Origin: Aldrovandia affinis
Taxonomy: Eukaryota; Chordata; Actinopteri; Notacanthiformes; Halosauridae
Reading direction: 5' to 3'
DNA: 64,000 nt
NCBI GenBank assembly: GCA_029706075.1
Contig: JAINUG010000108.1
Span: forward strand, 682,001-746,000
Positions 37,141-50,339 of the stretch are shown here, in pieces. Position 1 is the first letter of the stretch, and each line of letters starts with the position of its first letter. The position numbers were made by a program, and so were the translations under genes. Below the pieces are notes generated by a model that was not told where the DNA came from, made no database searches, and saw only the letters and a program-made list of their open reading frames with translations.

Positions 37141-38794
37141 CACCTTCACGTATAATGCACTCCATTGCTTAACCATCATTTTCATAACACAATAATTTTT
37201 GGGTGGTGCCACTTGGAAATATCAACACAGATTTGTGTGACCCAGCATGGCTCCCCACTGCTACAGAAGGCCAGCATTTCTGGGACTGTTGTAAAATCTG
37301 GAATGTCACAGTATTGTGTCAGCAGTCTGCATTCTGCTCAGACACTATCCCTGTCCACTTCATTCCAACTTTGCATCATGCCTTCAATTATGCCATTTGC
37401 CCTCAGGAAGCCAAGAGTGGTTATGTTGACAGAGTTTTCAAGAATGAATCTCATCCAGTCCGTTTTTAGAAGTCACAAGAAGGTTCACTAGAGCTCAGCA
37501 TGTTCCCATGCATTCAGTCACATCTGCCCATCTCCCCGGATTCTATTTACCAGCGATAATACAGCGCCTCTCATTTGTTCCCCACAATCAATAACACAGT
37601 GCACACATTGTGCGCTGCTGACACTTAATCGAGAGATATCTTTTAGAAAACTGAAAAGTCGATTTTGTGTCATGAACAAAAGGCTTTGGCCACAAGAGTA
37701 AAACACAAACAAAATGCTAATATAAAAAACTGGATAAATAAATCTAATTACACATCAGATCGCATACCAAAAATACAACACAGCCAAAGTCTACACTGAG
37801 AGAAAATAAGTGACTGAGAAATCTATTGATGCATCCAATCTGTAATCAACAATTAGAAACATAGCACAAAAAAGGGAATACTTCATTTCTCTCTCTGGAC
37901 TGTCCAGAAATCAGAAATAAGCCCATCTTCTAGATCTGACCTTCATTGTACCATTAATTGTCTCTCAGTTTCAGACACAAGGCCTGTTCTATTGATACAA
38001 CCTCCTTATGTCTGCGTTAGTTAATTCTGTCTCTTAAGATTTTTGGCACGTTATGCAGAATCGTGCGTCATTGGGAACCTTGAGTGTGTCCCCACTTCAG
38101 ATTGAGTTGCAATAAGTCAATGTTATGAGGAGATGGAATTAACTATTAATAGGGCTCTTCAGTGTGCAAAGAGGCTTAATGAAAGGGAGTAAAGCACAGT
38201 TTATTTTTTCATGCAGATCCAATAGAAATGTTCTCTCACATCTTCCCCGGGGTACTTTCTGTTTGTGCCTTTCAGTATATGCATGTTAACACTGAACGGT
38301 CAAGCAAGTTGCATGTACCATTATGCATCTCTCTCCTTCCTTTCCAGTGCAAGAATAGTCATCCCTACTCAGAAGGAGAAAGTGTTGAAAAAAGTAGCAT
38401 ATATTCATGATAATTCCTTTGTGCTGTGCTGTGAACTGGCCCCGGCCAGTTGTAGTCATTCTTGTTCTTAAAAGTAAAGCCTTTAAGATCATGTTGTGAA
38501 CGCACAGTTCCTTTTTTAATGATATGGTACAAGTGTATTGGTATTATTTATTTGGGTGTTATTTGATGTTATTTAAGTAGTCATAATCTTTAAATCTTTA
38601 AACCTGGCCTTTTCCATTTTCCATGACATTCAAAATTTGTTGACAATTAAGAATCTCAAAATAATGTTTTTAGCGTAAAAAAGCCAGGTTACTCACATAA
38701 TAAAGCATATACCCACTGAACATTTGTAAAACAATTCCTAAAATTGGTATGCGTACCAAGTATATATCAGCAGTATATTTCACAAAAACTTTGC
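37141..38794. other. Unassigned intergenic DNA; possible conserved patch
   Basis: No recognised gene. Two overlapping + frames at 37165-37491 have no domain. 38000-38220 is non-repetitive and balanced, a candidate conserved element. Confidence 0.35.
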
Positions 38795-38810
38795 CATTGA
38801 AATTGTTGTC

Positions 38811-39530
38811 ATGTCTGATGAAGAGCGAGTACCATGGCTTGCTAAGAGCAAGTTATGAGACTTGCTTTCACAAAAATAAAATGCAGCACATAATTGGACA
38901 GCCTAGCGCAGCAATACTAAAGTAAACTAATGTACATGTGTATTTGTTTCCTACTGAAAATAATACTTTTCTCAGTAGGGAACTGGTATAGTTGTCAGGG
39001 AGGAGGAAGAGGAAGACGTGTAGCGCACATTCGTTTAGTTTTGTTTGTGTATTGTCATAAAAGTCTCATATGTTAAAACATGTTTATTAACAGTATTAAC
39101 TTCATTGTTTCATTGATGCACATGCGATGCTCCGCATAGGGTTACTGAATGTCTTGCATTTTGATGAATTGTCCCGTGTCCCACAAAAAGATACCTCTGC
39201 AATTGCTCAGGACATTTGCACATAATATACCATCCAATGATTTACTCTATTTTATTGTAGGGGACATTTCATATTTAACACAACAAAAAACAGTGCATAC
39301 ATACATACTTATATTTATTTCTTTTAAAAGACCTTTCTCATACAATTTGACGGGTGTAAAGACAGTCTCTCTATCATTCAAGTTCATTGAACCATTCCTT
39401 CAAATACTTGGGCAACTGCTTAGATGAATACAGATTGCATTTCAAATTGTCATTTAGTAATCTCCACAAAACATTTGTGTGCGATTGGGGATTTGTAGGG
39501 TGACCAGATTCAAACAGCCCAAATGCAGGA
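38811..39530 (+). repeat. Unclassified dispersed repeat, copy B
   Basis: Partner of 35314-35760: ttgtcatgtctgatgaagag through caagttatgagact (38811-38867), gaatgtcttgcattttgatg..cccaca (39145-39190), cttatatttattt..tacaatttgac (39305-39352). An inverted agggtgaccagattcaaaca..aatgcaggac lies at 39498-39532. It is longer than copy A, so either A has deletions or B has an insertion between the first two blocks. Confidence 0.5.
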
Positions 39531-40334
39531 CAACCAGGCTGAAATTGTGGGACACGCCTATGTGTATTTTATATCTGTAAAAGGTTTGAACTTCATTTAA
39601 AGTAATAAAAACAGAGAAAATAGAAGAAAAAAATAATAAACATAATAATAAGTACATCTTCATTGTCAACATGCCTCTGAAATTAGATTTAAAACCACTC
39701 ATTACTAATTCATCACTGTCCTGGGATCTCTCATTTGGGTCATCCTGGTCATAGTTCAAATCAGCCCAACCTTTGCTCAGCCCAGCCTAGAGCAGACCAG
39801 GTCAGACATGGAGAGAGGAAGAGAGAGAACAGGGATGAAGAGAGAGAGCAGGGATGAAGAGAAGGTGGCTTCTCACTTACTTTTTGAAGCACCTTCTTGC
39901 TAGACTTTAGTTGCTTGAATTTGTAGTTATTTCAGTTTTTATTTAAATAATAGAATCAAGAATACAATCCTGTTTCAACTGTTTAGACCTATCTACCTGA
40001 CTAATAAACCAGTTACATTTCAAGAAAAATATAATTCGTTTCAATGTAGCTATATAGTCGCAAGAGAAACAAACAAATGCATGCACACTATTGACAATCT
40101 GGGGGACCCCCTCAAGAGCCATTGCTCACACTGTCTACAATTAATCAAAAGTGCGTTGGTTTACAGTGTTGTTCATCTTCTTGTGTTGCAAAGGATGGCA
40201 TGCCATTCAGGAAATAATCAAGATGGCAATTCATAGTCGACAGAATAATATTTGCATGTTGTTCTTGCTTTCTAGGTTTGCAAATTAGTGTGTCAAATCT
40301 TTGAGTAAAATAAAAAACCTAGCGAAGGAAGGAT
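39531..40334. other. Unassigned intergenic DNA
   Basis: Contains a small tandem duplication, agagagagagcagggatgaag type, at 39818-39862. No gene recognised. Confidence 0.4.
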
Positions 40335-40530
40335 TACTGGGTGGCTCATCCTATTAAAGCACTGATCGACTGTGTAGATGAACCCCATGTCTGGTATCAA
40401 ATCCAGATTATGCCAGTGCGGACTGTGGCCAGCAGCCATGTCTCATCGTGTCTCATCATGCATCAGCGATCCCCATTGGTCAATCGGGTGCCCACCGTTT
40501 GCCGGTATAAAGCTGAGCAACCTTAACTAA
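40335..40530 (+). repeat. tRNA-derived SINE, degenerate
   Basis: Head actgggtggctcatcctatt then aaagcactg, with a B-box-like ggtatcaaatccagattatg, followed by gtgcggactgtggccagcag and ccccattggtcaatcgggtg. The order and wording are those of a common teleost tRNA-derived SINE. It ends near gtataaagctgagcaacctt. Confidence 0.6.
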
Positions 40531-40969
40531 CGAACTACAGTGTGTATCGGTGGCTGGCATCATGTGTTTCAAATGAGAGTATATATACTGTATATTGTTT
40601 GTTTGTTACTTACTTTAAATACTTGTTAACTATTTATTTGTTAATTTAGTCACTTAAATCATATTAATTAATTTGTTTGTTTTTATGTTTATATTGAAAT
40701 ACGGCATGGATGGTCATGCAGCAGTAGTTTAATTCAACTATTATGTGTTTTGCACATATTCATCCAGGTAGGAAGCAACTGCCTAAACTGTATTTTATGA
40801 CCTTGGAGATTACCTTAGGGCTAGTCTGTCTGGATCACTTGTAAATTAACAATGATTTTAACATGCTAAGTAAATGATACTTTTTGGAAACACCATTCTT
40901 AAATGTTGTGCTAATTGGTATGGAACTGCAGTAAATGCTCAGAAGGAAATTAGCAAAACTGAAGTTTTT

Positions 40970-41215
40970 ATTTTTTTATTTTTTTAATTTAACCTTTATT
41001 TAGCCAGGCAAACATTAAGAACAGGTTCTTAAATGGCGGCCTGGGTACATTGTACATACACCATTCACTCACACACTAACCTCTAGGGCAATGGAACCTG
41101 GCTAAGAAGGGCCAGGTAAATGCTACTTTGACATAAATAATAAAAATAATAAAAATAATATTAATAATAATAAAAAATAAAATAAAAACAACAACGAATA
41201 AACATATAAACAAGT
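40970..41215 (+). repeat. Dispersed repeat of the 'aacctttatttagccagg' type, plus (AAT)-rich tail
   Basis: ttaacctttatttagccagg, gaacaggttctt, gcggcctgggtaca and acctggctaagaagggccag are the ordered words of a repeat widespread in teleosts. It runs into an ataataaaa-rich tail at 41135-41190. Class not certain. Confidence 0.55.
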
Positions 41216-41499
41216 AACAACATATGTGGTAGGAAAACATTTTTAATATTCTCTGTTCCCATTGTTTTTGTTTGTTTGAGCTATGACTGTTGAGAGCAGC
41301 CCTTAAAACAGAAGGGCCCTTCAGTCATTTGCAGTATATAAGTCCATACTTCTGACTACGTGAGGAAGTTAGAGTAGGTTGTAGCTAAAATAATTTACAC
41401 AAACTGTGGAAAGGGCTGCAAATGGCAATAAAGCAATACATGTTCATGAAAATGTGTTTAAAGTAGACACTATACAGATCAGATCCAGTAAATAATATA

Positions 41500-42057
41500 C
41501 ACTACATGGCCAAACGTCAGTGGACACCTGACCATAACACCTATATGAGCTTGTTGGACATCCCATTCTAAAACCATGGGCATTAATATGGAGTTGGACC
41601 CCCCTTTGTGGCTATGACAGCTGCCACTCTTCTGGGAAGGCTTTCCACAAGATGTTGGAGTGTGTCTGTGGGAATTTGTGCCCATTCAGCCAAAAGAGCA
41701 TCTGTGAGGTCAGGCACTGATGTTGGACGAGAAGGCCTGGCTCGCAATCGGTGTTCTAATTCCTCCCAAAGGTGTTCAATGGGGTTGAGGTCAGGCCTCT
41801 GTGCAGGCCAATCGAGTTCCTCCACACCAAACTCGTCTAACCATGTCTTTATGGACCTTGCTTTGTGCACAGGGGCACAGTCATGCTGGAACAGCAAAGG
41901 GCCTTCCCCAAACTGTTGCCACAAAGTTGGAAGCTCCCAATTAGCTAAGATGTCTTCGCATCCTGTAGCATTAAGAATACCCTTCACTGGAACTAAGGGG
42001 CCTATCCCAAACCCTGAGAAACAGCCCCAGACTGTATCAATGGTGGGCATCTACTAA
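41500..42057 (-). mobile_element. Tc1-like transposon, family V, 3' half
   Basis: The left end is the terminal repeat cactacatggccaaacgtca at 41500, after TA at 41498-41499. The C-terminal half of the transposase follows on the minus strand. The match stops abruptly at about 42057, so the N-terminal half and the other end are missing. Confidence 0.85.
41583..42050 (-). pseudogene. Tc1 transposase C-terminal half, frame intact but truncated
   Basis: An open frame of 155 codons with no internal defect: VWGCFSGFGIGPLVPVKG at 8-25, LLFQHDCAPVHKA with the second catalytic Asp at 57, DWPAQRPDLNPIEHLWEELE with the final Glu at 92, and the usual C-terminus RRVAAVIATKGGPTPY. Thirty-four residues separate Asp 57 from Glu 92, the classic DD34E arrangement. 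The DNA-binding domain and first Asp are absent because the element is cut at about 42057, so it cannot transpose. The intact frame suggests a fairly young insertion. The + strand frame 41608-42057 is its shadow. Confidence 0.88.
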
Positions 42058-42439
42058 TCATTGTAGCTATTGTTGACATAAGTAATATTGTACATCAAAA
42101 AAGCATGTGATGCCAGAGAAATTGCATTTTTTTTAAATCACATCTGACCGATTATCAACCAATTAATATGTATTAATATAAAGTAATAGTATAATTGTAG
42201 AATCCAGAATGTTGCCAGTTACGTGCATTTTTGTTTGTTGGGCATCTAAACATATTTATATCTTGATTTCATCAAAATATGTCTGTATCAAAATATATTT
42301 ACTAACATTTAAATGCAAGTATTTGATTTTTATCTTTTAGTTTTCTCTTCACAGACATTGTTTGGGGAGTTCAACAACGTAACACTTGCATTTATCGTTA
42401 AGCCCAAGTTAAGGAAAAATGTTGTATGTTGATGGAGGC

Positions 42440-43560
42440 ATTAGGGCTAGATGTATTAAGATAGTCGCAGCACAAAGGCGGTCGCTATTTTGTTGCAGCT
42501 ATTTTGTGGTCACAAATAGCAACACATTAACGGCCAATTTACTAAGACTGGTTCTAATTACGCAATAAAAGAAATGAAATGCCCTCATTTGCAATTTGTG
42601 GTAAGATACACCTATAAAAAGGGTCTGAAACAACATTGCATGCTCACACGTCCAGATCACTTCAAGAAATGGATATGCAGCAACCAGGCACCAATTGCAA
42701 GGGAATAATGAGAAAAAGATTTTACAGATCAAAATAGAAGGATTGTAGAATGATGTAGAGCATCACAATGCAGTATTACAGCATAGGAACACAACACCAA
42801 TGGAGAAGAAGAAAAAATTTAGTGACATTCCACAAGAAATTAATTCATTAGGCATAACAAAACAAACATTAGAAGATGTAAAGAAAACAAACAACCAATG
42901 ATGTAAAGAAAATATGACATGACGTTCGGTGGCGTCCAAATGAAAAACTTTCCTACAACATAGTGCGGGAAAAAGACACTGGCGGTGGTCCAACCGAGGA
43001 AGGCATACTAGAATAAGAATAAAGAATGGAAACAACTAAACTTGTGATGGGAGAAGGCCACAGAGCATCCAAAAGTAAGACTGTATTCATGATTCATTCT
43101 ATGCCCTCCTGACCACATACGCACAATAAGATAATTGTTCAAATTCAGAACTGCTTTTTTATGCTGACTACTAGTTGATGACAAATTGGTCAATAGAAAT
43201 CCTGTGTCCTTTCATATAATTTTTATTTCAAGTTCTAGTAAATAATAGGTCCATGTATGCTATATAGAATATACTGTATATTTAAAATTCTGATTTGGCT
43301 GTCTGTAGATACAAGTATTCCTGAAAAGAAACTTGTTGTGACATTAACCAGGATACTTTGCAACAACATTTGTGATTATTTGTTTTGCATTAGTGGGACA
43401 GCGACTAGCACTTCACAAAACGCAATACAAAACGGGAATTCTGAAATACCTAGGTGATATCACCACTCGTAAAATACTGCCTGGTTTCAGGAGTTCTTGA
43501 AATTCTCAGGCAGTCGCAATTAAGGCATGCTTTAATAAATCAGACGGAATACTTAATCAA
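42440..43560 (+). mobile_element. PIF/Harbinger-type element, degenerate
   Basis: The left end gggctagatgtattaagata with gcaaca/acgcaat words and the right end gcatgctttaataaatcaga are roughly inverted (gatgtattaa versus gatttattaa reversed), as in Harbinger elements of fish. The interior carries a Myb/SANT-like gene remnant, the accessory gene of this superfamily, and no recognisable nuclease gene. Exact ends and the 3-bp target-site duplication were not resolved. Confidence 0.55.
42800..43010 (+). pseudogene. Harbinger Myb/SANT-like DNA-binding protein remnant
   Basis: On the + strand about 42806-42890 reads KKKFSDIPQEINSLGITKQT then LEDVKKT, like the family's 'W..I...VN..G...RT..EVK.KW' Myb/SANT helix pattern. 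Further on, 42974-43015 reads KDTGGGPTEEGILE, matching the TGGGP signature that follows the SANT domain. The two pieces are in broken frames with stops between them. In active elements this protein helps bring the nuclease to the transposon ends. This copy is dead. Confidence 0.6.
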
Positions 43561-46500
43561 CCTAATTTACAAAATATCCATTCTGTTTCACCCCAGAAAT
43601 ACATATCAATGAACAGATTTAACTATTCTCCTAAAGGAAAGTTGCAAAGTGACTTAACCCCCGCAAATTGCATCCTAATAGCATTGCGACAAAAGCTTTT
43701 GGTTCATTATGGTATCTTGGATATCAGAAAACACGAGGCAATATGTACTTTTTTGCAGACTCAATAAGAGGGACAACCTCCAGGAGGGCTGCCATATCTT
43801 CCTTCCCTTACATTGTTTTGGATTAGGATGGCCCTCAAAATGCTGAAGATTTTACATCTAGCACCTAAAATGAGTGTATGAAGCACATGAAATGAGAAAA
43901 GGAATGTCAAATGATGGATTGAGGCATAGCCTCTGACTAACTCATTCACTGAACAAGCAGATCCCACAGTAAAGGAGCAATCACTGGAGGGTAAAAAGGC
44001 CAGCAAAGCAGTTGTAGCCCTTGAACACTGTCTGCTCAGTACTTTTTATAGCTCAATGGAAAAAATTATGTATGTGGGAGAAAGAGTTTTTTTGCCCATT
44101 AGTTTTTTGAGCTCAACTAAATCAAATAAATGCAGTGAATTGTATTTTTATGTTTCAATACTTCTAGATATGCTAAAAACTTTGCAGCAGTGGCATTGGT
44201 GTCACAGTTCAGGGCACACTAAATTATGTTTGATCGATATGTGCTGTGTTTCAAGGGCTCTCTTTTGAATCAAATGCCTTAGATTATTATCGCCAAAATT
44301 AACTGCCAGTTTAGAATTTTCAAATACAATTGCACAGACACACTTGCTGGTGTAACTGAAATATTTGAATATACCCTATTAATCAACCAAATAAATAATT
44401 ATAAGCAACATTATTTTTGATCAGTCAACAGCCTAGTTTATTAGCTCAGCAGATGCCCTTGGATTTATATAGCTTGCATTTCACATATTATTGTACAATA
44501 TGGTGTGTTTCAACACTGCATATAAATCGCTCCAATTATATATGTTTACAAGCAATTTAGTTAGAATCCAGTTTTGTTGGTTTTGATTATTTCAATTCAA
44601 TTAAATTCTGCTCTGTTGAAAGTTGCTGTTATGAAATATTCTCTCCCCGAAACTGTTTGGTCAGGCTAAAAGGAAACACAACTGGTAGGCCAAAGGTTGA
44701 TTATAGGAGGGAATGTTTGCATAAATATGAACACAGCTGAAGACACACAAAGCTAAAGACGAGACAATATTTATTTAACCTTCCAAAAAATTTCACTTTG
44801 AACGGGAATTGAATTCATATGCATGAACAGTGCTTTCAAAACCTACAATTGGCAATGTTATAATTAATTTCTAGTGATTAAAGACCAAAATGTGTTATCT
44901 TATTGATTCACAGATCAGCTGCCTTCGAGTATGCAGTTCTGGGAGGATAGCTATTAATTATTAACTGCCAGAGCATTGCATTTTTGTGATTTTTATACAC
45001 TCATTTGGCATCATAATACTATAAATATTTTGTAATCACCTGCAATTTGCTTAAGTCTACTTTGCAAAAGACAATTTACAGAAACAATTTATTGTCAGCA
45101 TCATTTCTTGTAACTGGCCCACTCTGTGTTCAGCAGTAGGCTGTTTAAACTTTAAACTGTGGAAATTATTGTAATGCAGGATCCATGGATCTGCAAGCAA
45201 CTGGACATATATACAGATTCAATATTCAAAATCGAATTAACATTTGCAGAGCATTACTCAGAGAACAATGAGCCAAGAGAGACTATTAGCGCACAGTGCT
45301 AACATTTCATAACAAGGGAGGAGCTTGTCAGCCAACACATAGAACCCGGACAAAGTCTTGAAGCTACTGGGAAGAGCGACCTTTGCTGCTTTACTCATCA
45401 TGAGTCAGGCAGCCTTTTAGGGTACAAAGGTGATAAACACATCACATGGGCGTGCATGCTGTGTTTTCTATACCGCAGAGTTCCTCCCTAATCTGCTCCA
45501 CTGGTGGGGGAGGTGTTTTCTTTTTTGTTTTGTTTTTGTTTTTAAGGGGGAAGGGCCTTTACAGAACAATAAAAAGATCCTCTGATTGAAAACAAGCCGC
45601 GGTGAAAACAAGGTTGTGTTATTGGTGCAAGCGAATCCCACCAATTTGCCTCAGACACTGGCATGCGATTGACACAAGGGTAGCCCGGCCAAAAACGCTG
45701 GAGCAGGAAAAACAGAGTCAGCAGCATTGCTCCCTTCCCCCCCTTCCTCTTAGCACTGTGCACATGAGCCAGACAGCTGCCAGACCCTGGTTAAAGGCGT
45801 AGCACCTCTTTTTAGGGCTTCATCTGGGTCCGAGGTGTAAAATCTCACCAAACATACAGCCCTTCCAAATAAGGGTCCAGAAGGCATGAGGACTACGGGT
45901 GCTGCAAGGGAAAAGAAGAGAGCCCCTTTTGAGGACTGCTTCTGCTTTAAGGAGACTGTGAGAATGTCAGCAAACCATGCCGAGATGTCAAAACGACTCT
46001 GGAAAGAGAGAGGGGGTGGGAGGACTGTTTCCATTTTGAGGAGAAACAGACTTAAGAGGAGGGTATGATTAAAGGCTGTGACCTTGGTGGTCGTGAGTAC
46101 TTGACCCCATACCCAACTCTGGCAATAGCCCAAAGGGGTTAACATCAGACTCCTTTTAAAGTGATGTGTTCATTTGGGATGTAAATTCACCAAAGTTTGG
46201 ATTTGGTGTGAACTGTAGGCTACCTACAGTCATCTATCGCTGGCATTAGCATTGATTCACTGTCATGTAGGACAGCAGCGGGTAAAATAAACATTTCTGA
46301 GGACTGATGAGTGACAGAGTATCATCATGGACAACATTTTGATTCATTACCAGTAGACTGCAATGATGAATAATGGCCAGAAAAGGAGGCTTAGGCCTGA
46401 TTGCTCATTGCCAGTATTTGCATTGCTAAATAAACTCAATAGACAAATTAATTCCTCCATGATTTAGTTTTCAAATGTAAATAAAAACTTGTGTAAAAGG

Positions 46501-49500
46501 ATTCCTAGCACTGCTGTATAACTGTATTCAATTACTAATAAACATTTGAATAGTCCAGCTGAAATTAAAATAAATCACAAGGGAAAGGTTCATATTATGA
46601 TATACCGTCAATGTTTTGGCAGTGTTTCCTTTCCAGAATAACACAACCTCTTATGTACTTAACACAACTATTTTCACTGTTCAAACTGTTCACTGTTTTT
46701 AACACAGTTGTAAACTATGTCTATAAAATATTGTATTTAAGTGACAATGGCAGAGTTTGTAATGGAATGTAAACACTTTATATTATGAGTTGGGGATGGT
46801 CAACATGAAAGCTGGCCATTAAAGAATGAAACAACACAAACAAAACTTTGGGCAAGCATGCAGCGCTTAAAACATTCCCCCCAAGCCCCTTCCCACATCT
46901 GGCCATCTGGCCAAATTCTCAGGACTAGAAGTGCTTGTTTTGCATATTGACTTATAATAAACCAAAACAGCCTTACGAGAGAACACTTAGTAATTGCTGC
47001 ATTTGCCAAATGTCAGCTCATAGTTAAATATTCATTTCACTCATTTGTTTCCTCAAACTACTCTGAATATTTCAACAAAGCGTGAAAAAAGTTGTTTCAC
47101 TGACCTTGCAAATATGGGCTCACCTTTCAACCCCTGGCACGTGTGCACAGGCGATAAAAAAGATATATCTGCGAGCTCTATGTGCCTGTTGGCTTGTACA
47201 TTGAGGAGCTGTGGTGTTTTCTATATATAGACTCTGAGACAGTCAGTAAACATGGCTTTAGTCAGGATGTACAGTGTGTCACAAAGGTCAGATTTACAGC
47301 CTACCTAGTAAGGCCATATGAAATGTTTATGCTGCTATCAAAGAAAATGAATACAAACATACAGTATACCACTTTCTTTGTATATAATATCTATACAGTA
47401 ATTGTTATTATAAGTATTATTATTTACTATAGAATTTTTAAAGGGGATTAAATGATCTGATAGCCTACCCTTGCGGTGTATATTGTTACGTTTTTCAGTG
47501 TGTGTAAAGTGCTAGGATTCAAACCAGTTATATCCAACAGCAGAGTGCATCTCAGGTAGTTTGTGTTTCACATGCTTGAATGAGTTGCATGTCAGATAAA
47601 TATTTACTTTTGTGCCTTGCACATTTTTACCCCCACAAAAGAATCCACAGCTATTTTTTCCCTTGGTATGAAGGGGCATTTCAATTGAAGAAAAGATTGG
47701 ATTTGGCCAGTATAAAAAATCTCAAGTATCCTAAAGCAATGACTTTCACCTGCCATTTGATGAAAGAGAGAGAAAGAGAGAAGTGAGTCATCAAGTTTTG
47801 TTGCTGTAAACATTTGCCATGATGTTCTGCTGCAGTTGCTTGGCAACGCGTGGAAGACGAGGGGGATAAGTATGGGAGGGCAGCCGACACTGCTCTAATC
47901 AAGCAGCTGAGATGAAGCTAATTATTGCTCTGGTAAATTTAAAGCAGAAAAAGTCTTTAATCTCCTTACTCAAGCTTAGCGACATGCATCCAAGTTGCAA
48001 AGCACTATCAGAGACCTGTGCACAAAATCAAATGAACCCTCTGTAATAAAATGTATGATATGTGCTTGTAAAGATTAAGTATTAACAAGTTACTGAAATG
48101 TCTCGTATCATATGGCCGCTTTTTGAAGTGCATTGCAAATGTATGCAAAATATATAACATATCTCTTGAAGATGAATTGGAAGCTAAAGCTATGGCATAT
48201 TCAATCCCTCTGTCATTTGAAACATCTCCATATGTCACTGTATTACAGTAAATAATATTGAACTCATTTGTCCCATATTTCACTGCAGCATTATTATCTT
48301 TCACGAGAGGTGAAATTCATTGGCTAATGTACACTTTGAATTTGAACTGTGTTGATTTTGAATAGTTCAAAAATTGAAAATGGAATATACTCTTTTCCTT
48401 TATCATTGCCAGTTTATCCTTATCATCCTATATCTACAGTTCTGTGTTGTCTTAGGGTATTCTCGCACGTCCCTTTTTTACACTTGGATTGAAGAAAATG
48501 ACAGCTTAATTCTCATTATATGGCATATGTGAAACCAAAACCACACTGTAAGGCAATTGGAGTGCATGGCAGAGGTTGTTCAGAATCCAGGCTAAGCTGG
48601 CTCATGTAACTCGATACCGGGTGGGAAGTGTTCCCTGTCAGTTGAACACGCAAAGGATTGTGGGCTTGTCACTGTAAGCAATAAGCGATACACTTATTTG
48701 TGTGGGTACTGGAGGGCGAGTTGTTTGAGTGGAGAAAACAAATGGGCAAAACTGATAAACTGAGCACGGGAGCAATATGCAGCGAAAGAGAAACGGAATG
48801 CCTTTTAGCTATTTGGGGAGAAGAAAGTATAAAAGTGCAATTGTAATCTAAGTACAGAAATGCTGAGTTTTGGTCAGTGCGTGTGATCCTGTTGGCGTAA
48901 ATGTCCTGAATGTGAATTCTGACACAGTTAGACTTGAAAACAAACCTTACCAGTTTGTCACCTTTGAAATTAATGTAGGGTTCCATACCAGAAAGCTGAT
49001 TGTAATGTGAGTTATATCAAGTCTTCTGTTAGGCTGGTGATTGTAGTGCACTTGTTTCTTTGCTACAGATATATTGCTTTTTTTTTATTTTATGAAAGTT
49101 AGCTGGGATGAAATAAACCTTCCAAATAAACACATCGTAATAAAATGTATTGAAATTACAATCCTCAAAATGTCATAATTTTTCAACTTTACATGCAATG
49201 GTGTACAGATTCATTTGATTGTTAGTTTGTAGTTAAGGTTTATCCAACCAAAGGTCACTAATTAAACTTAAGCATGTTCACATATTTTGTTGTTTCCTTT
49301 TTCCTTCTGAAAATAAAGAAAAAGAGTTGCCCACTGTGGTTTCTTGTTGCTGTGTTTTTTAATAAATGAACAACGTATGCGTAGTACCGTCGCCAGGGTG
49401 GACGATAAATATTGAAACGCAGCAAGGAGAAACCAGAGTGTGTGACTCTTTCTTTATTTTCATGTTTACTCTCCGTTAGTCAGCACCTCATTAAAATTTG
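43561..49500. other. Long intergenic stretch; one GC-richer island
   Basis: No recognised gene or transposon. 45270-46150 is GC-richer and non-repetitive, with several open frames on both strands (131 codons minus at 45750-46145, 60 codons plus at 45886-46068) but no domain signature; it may be a regulatory block. 47080-47230 and 48480-48930 are smaller patches of the same kind. Confidence 0.35.
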
Positions 49501-49502
49501 TA

Positions 49503-49526
49503 TGTGTGTGTGTGTGTGTGTGTGTG
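49503..49526. repeat. (TG)n microsatellite
   Basis: About twelve tg units. Confidence 0.95.
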
Positions 49527-50335
49527 GCTCTGGCAGTGGGAGTGGAAGCCTGTCTTCCAATTTGGGCTTTGTACCTGTTTCAGGGGAACAGTAATGTGCT
49601 TTATCTTTAACTTTATTTTTTATTTTTTCCCAGATACAACTTTTACAGTCAGGAGTTTTTCAAAAAGCAGCGCTTGCTTAGATACATTTCTCAAAGTTAA
49701 CGACAAAGTGCATTGCAGTTAAATTGAATTTTGGCCTTGGGATATGAAAATATTTTTGTAGGGAAGGTGCAGAAGGTCCAAAGGATGCTGGAGATATTGA
49801 TAATAAAGTAATTTTTTGAACAGACTCTAAACATTTGGAGGACCATACAGCTTACTCTGATACCTTCAGGCTTGCAATTACATTCAGGATAGCTACCAGG
49901 ACACTGTCAGTTTCAGAGGCCCAGAATAGAGTATTCATTTTCAATGGCTCTTGTTGCTTGGAGACCGGTGGAAAGTAGTTTTTTTCATGGATTGCTCTGA
50001 TGTTTATTTATCATATTTCAGTCAGAGAACTGAGAAGAAAAGGCCTGGCTAAATATATACATAAAACTAGCCATGTATGCTTTAAAAAACATAATCAGAG
50101 AAGGTTATTTTCATCTTGCACTCATTCAAATTTTACAATTTTGAAGATGAAAATTAGTGCAATTAAATAGAATAATATATAGGTAGATTAGATGATGCTC
50201 TGTGTGGCCCTTCATTGCCGACCAATCAGGGTTTGTGTGGGACCCACAGGTTGGCATACCTCTTGCTATCCTAGTGATTATAGAATACTCATATAAATAC
50301 AGTCTGAAACTCTACCATCTGGACAATTTTCAAAT
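49527..50335. other. Unassigned intergenic DNA
   Basis: No gene or repeat recognised before the Tc1 match begins near 50340. Confidence 0.4.
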
Positions 50336-50339
50336 ATTT

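Noticed and set aside
41608-42057. 149-codon + strand frame
   Set aside because: Shadow of the Tc1 transposase on the minus strand.
45750-46145. 131-codon minus open frame with an overlapping + frame of 60 codons
   Set aside because: Lies in a GC-richer island where stops are rarer; both strands are open and neither resembles a known protein.
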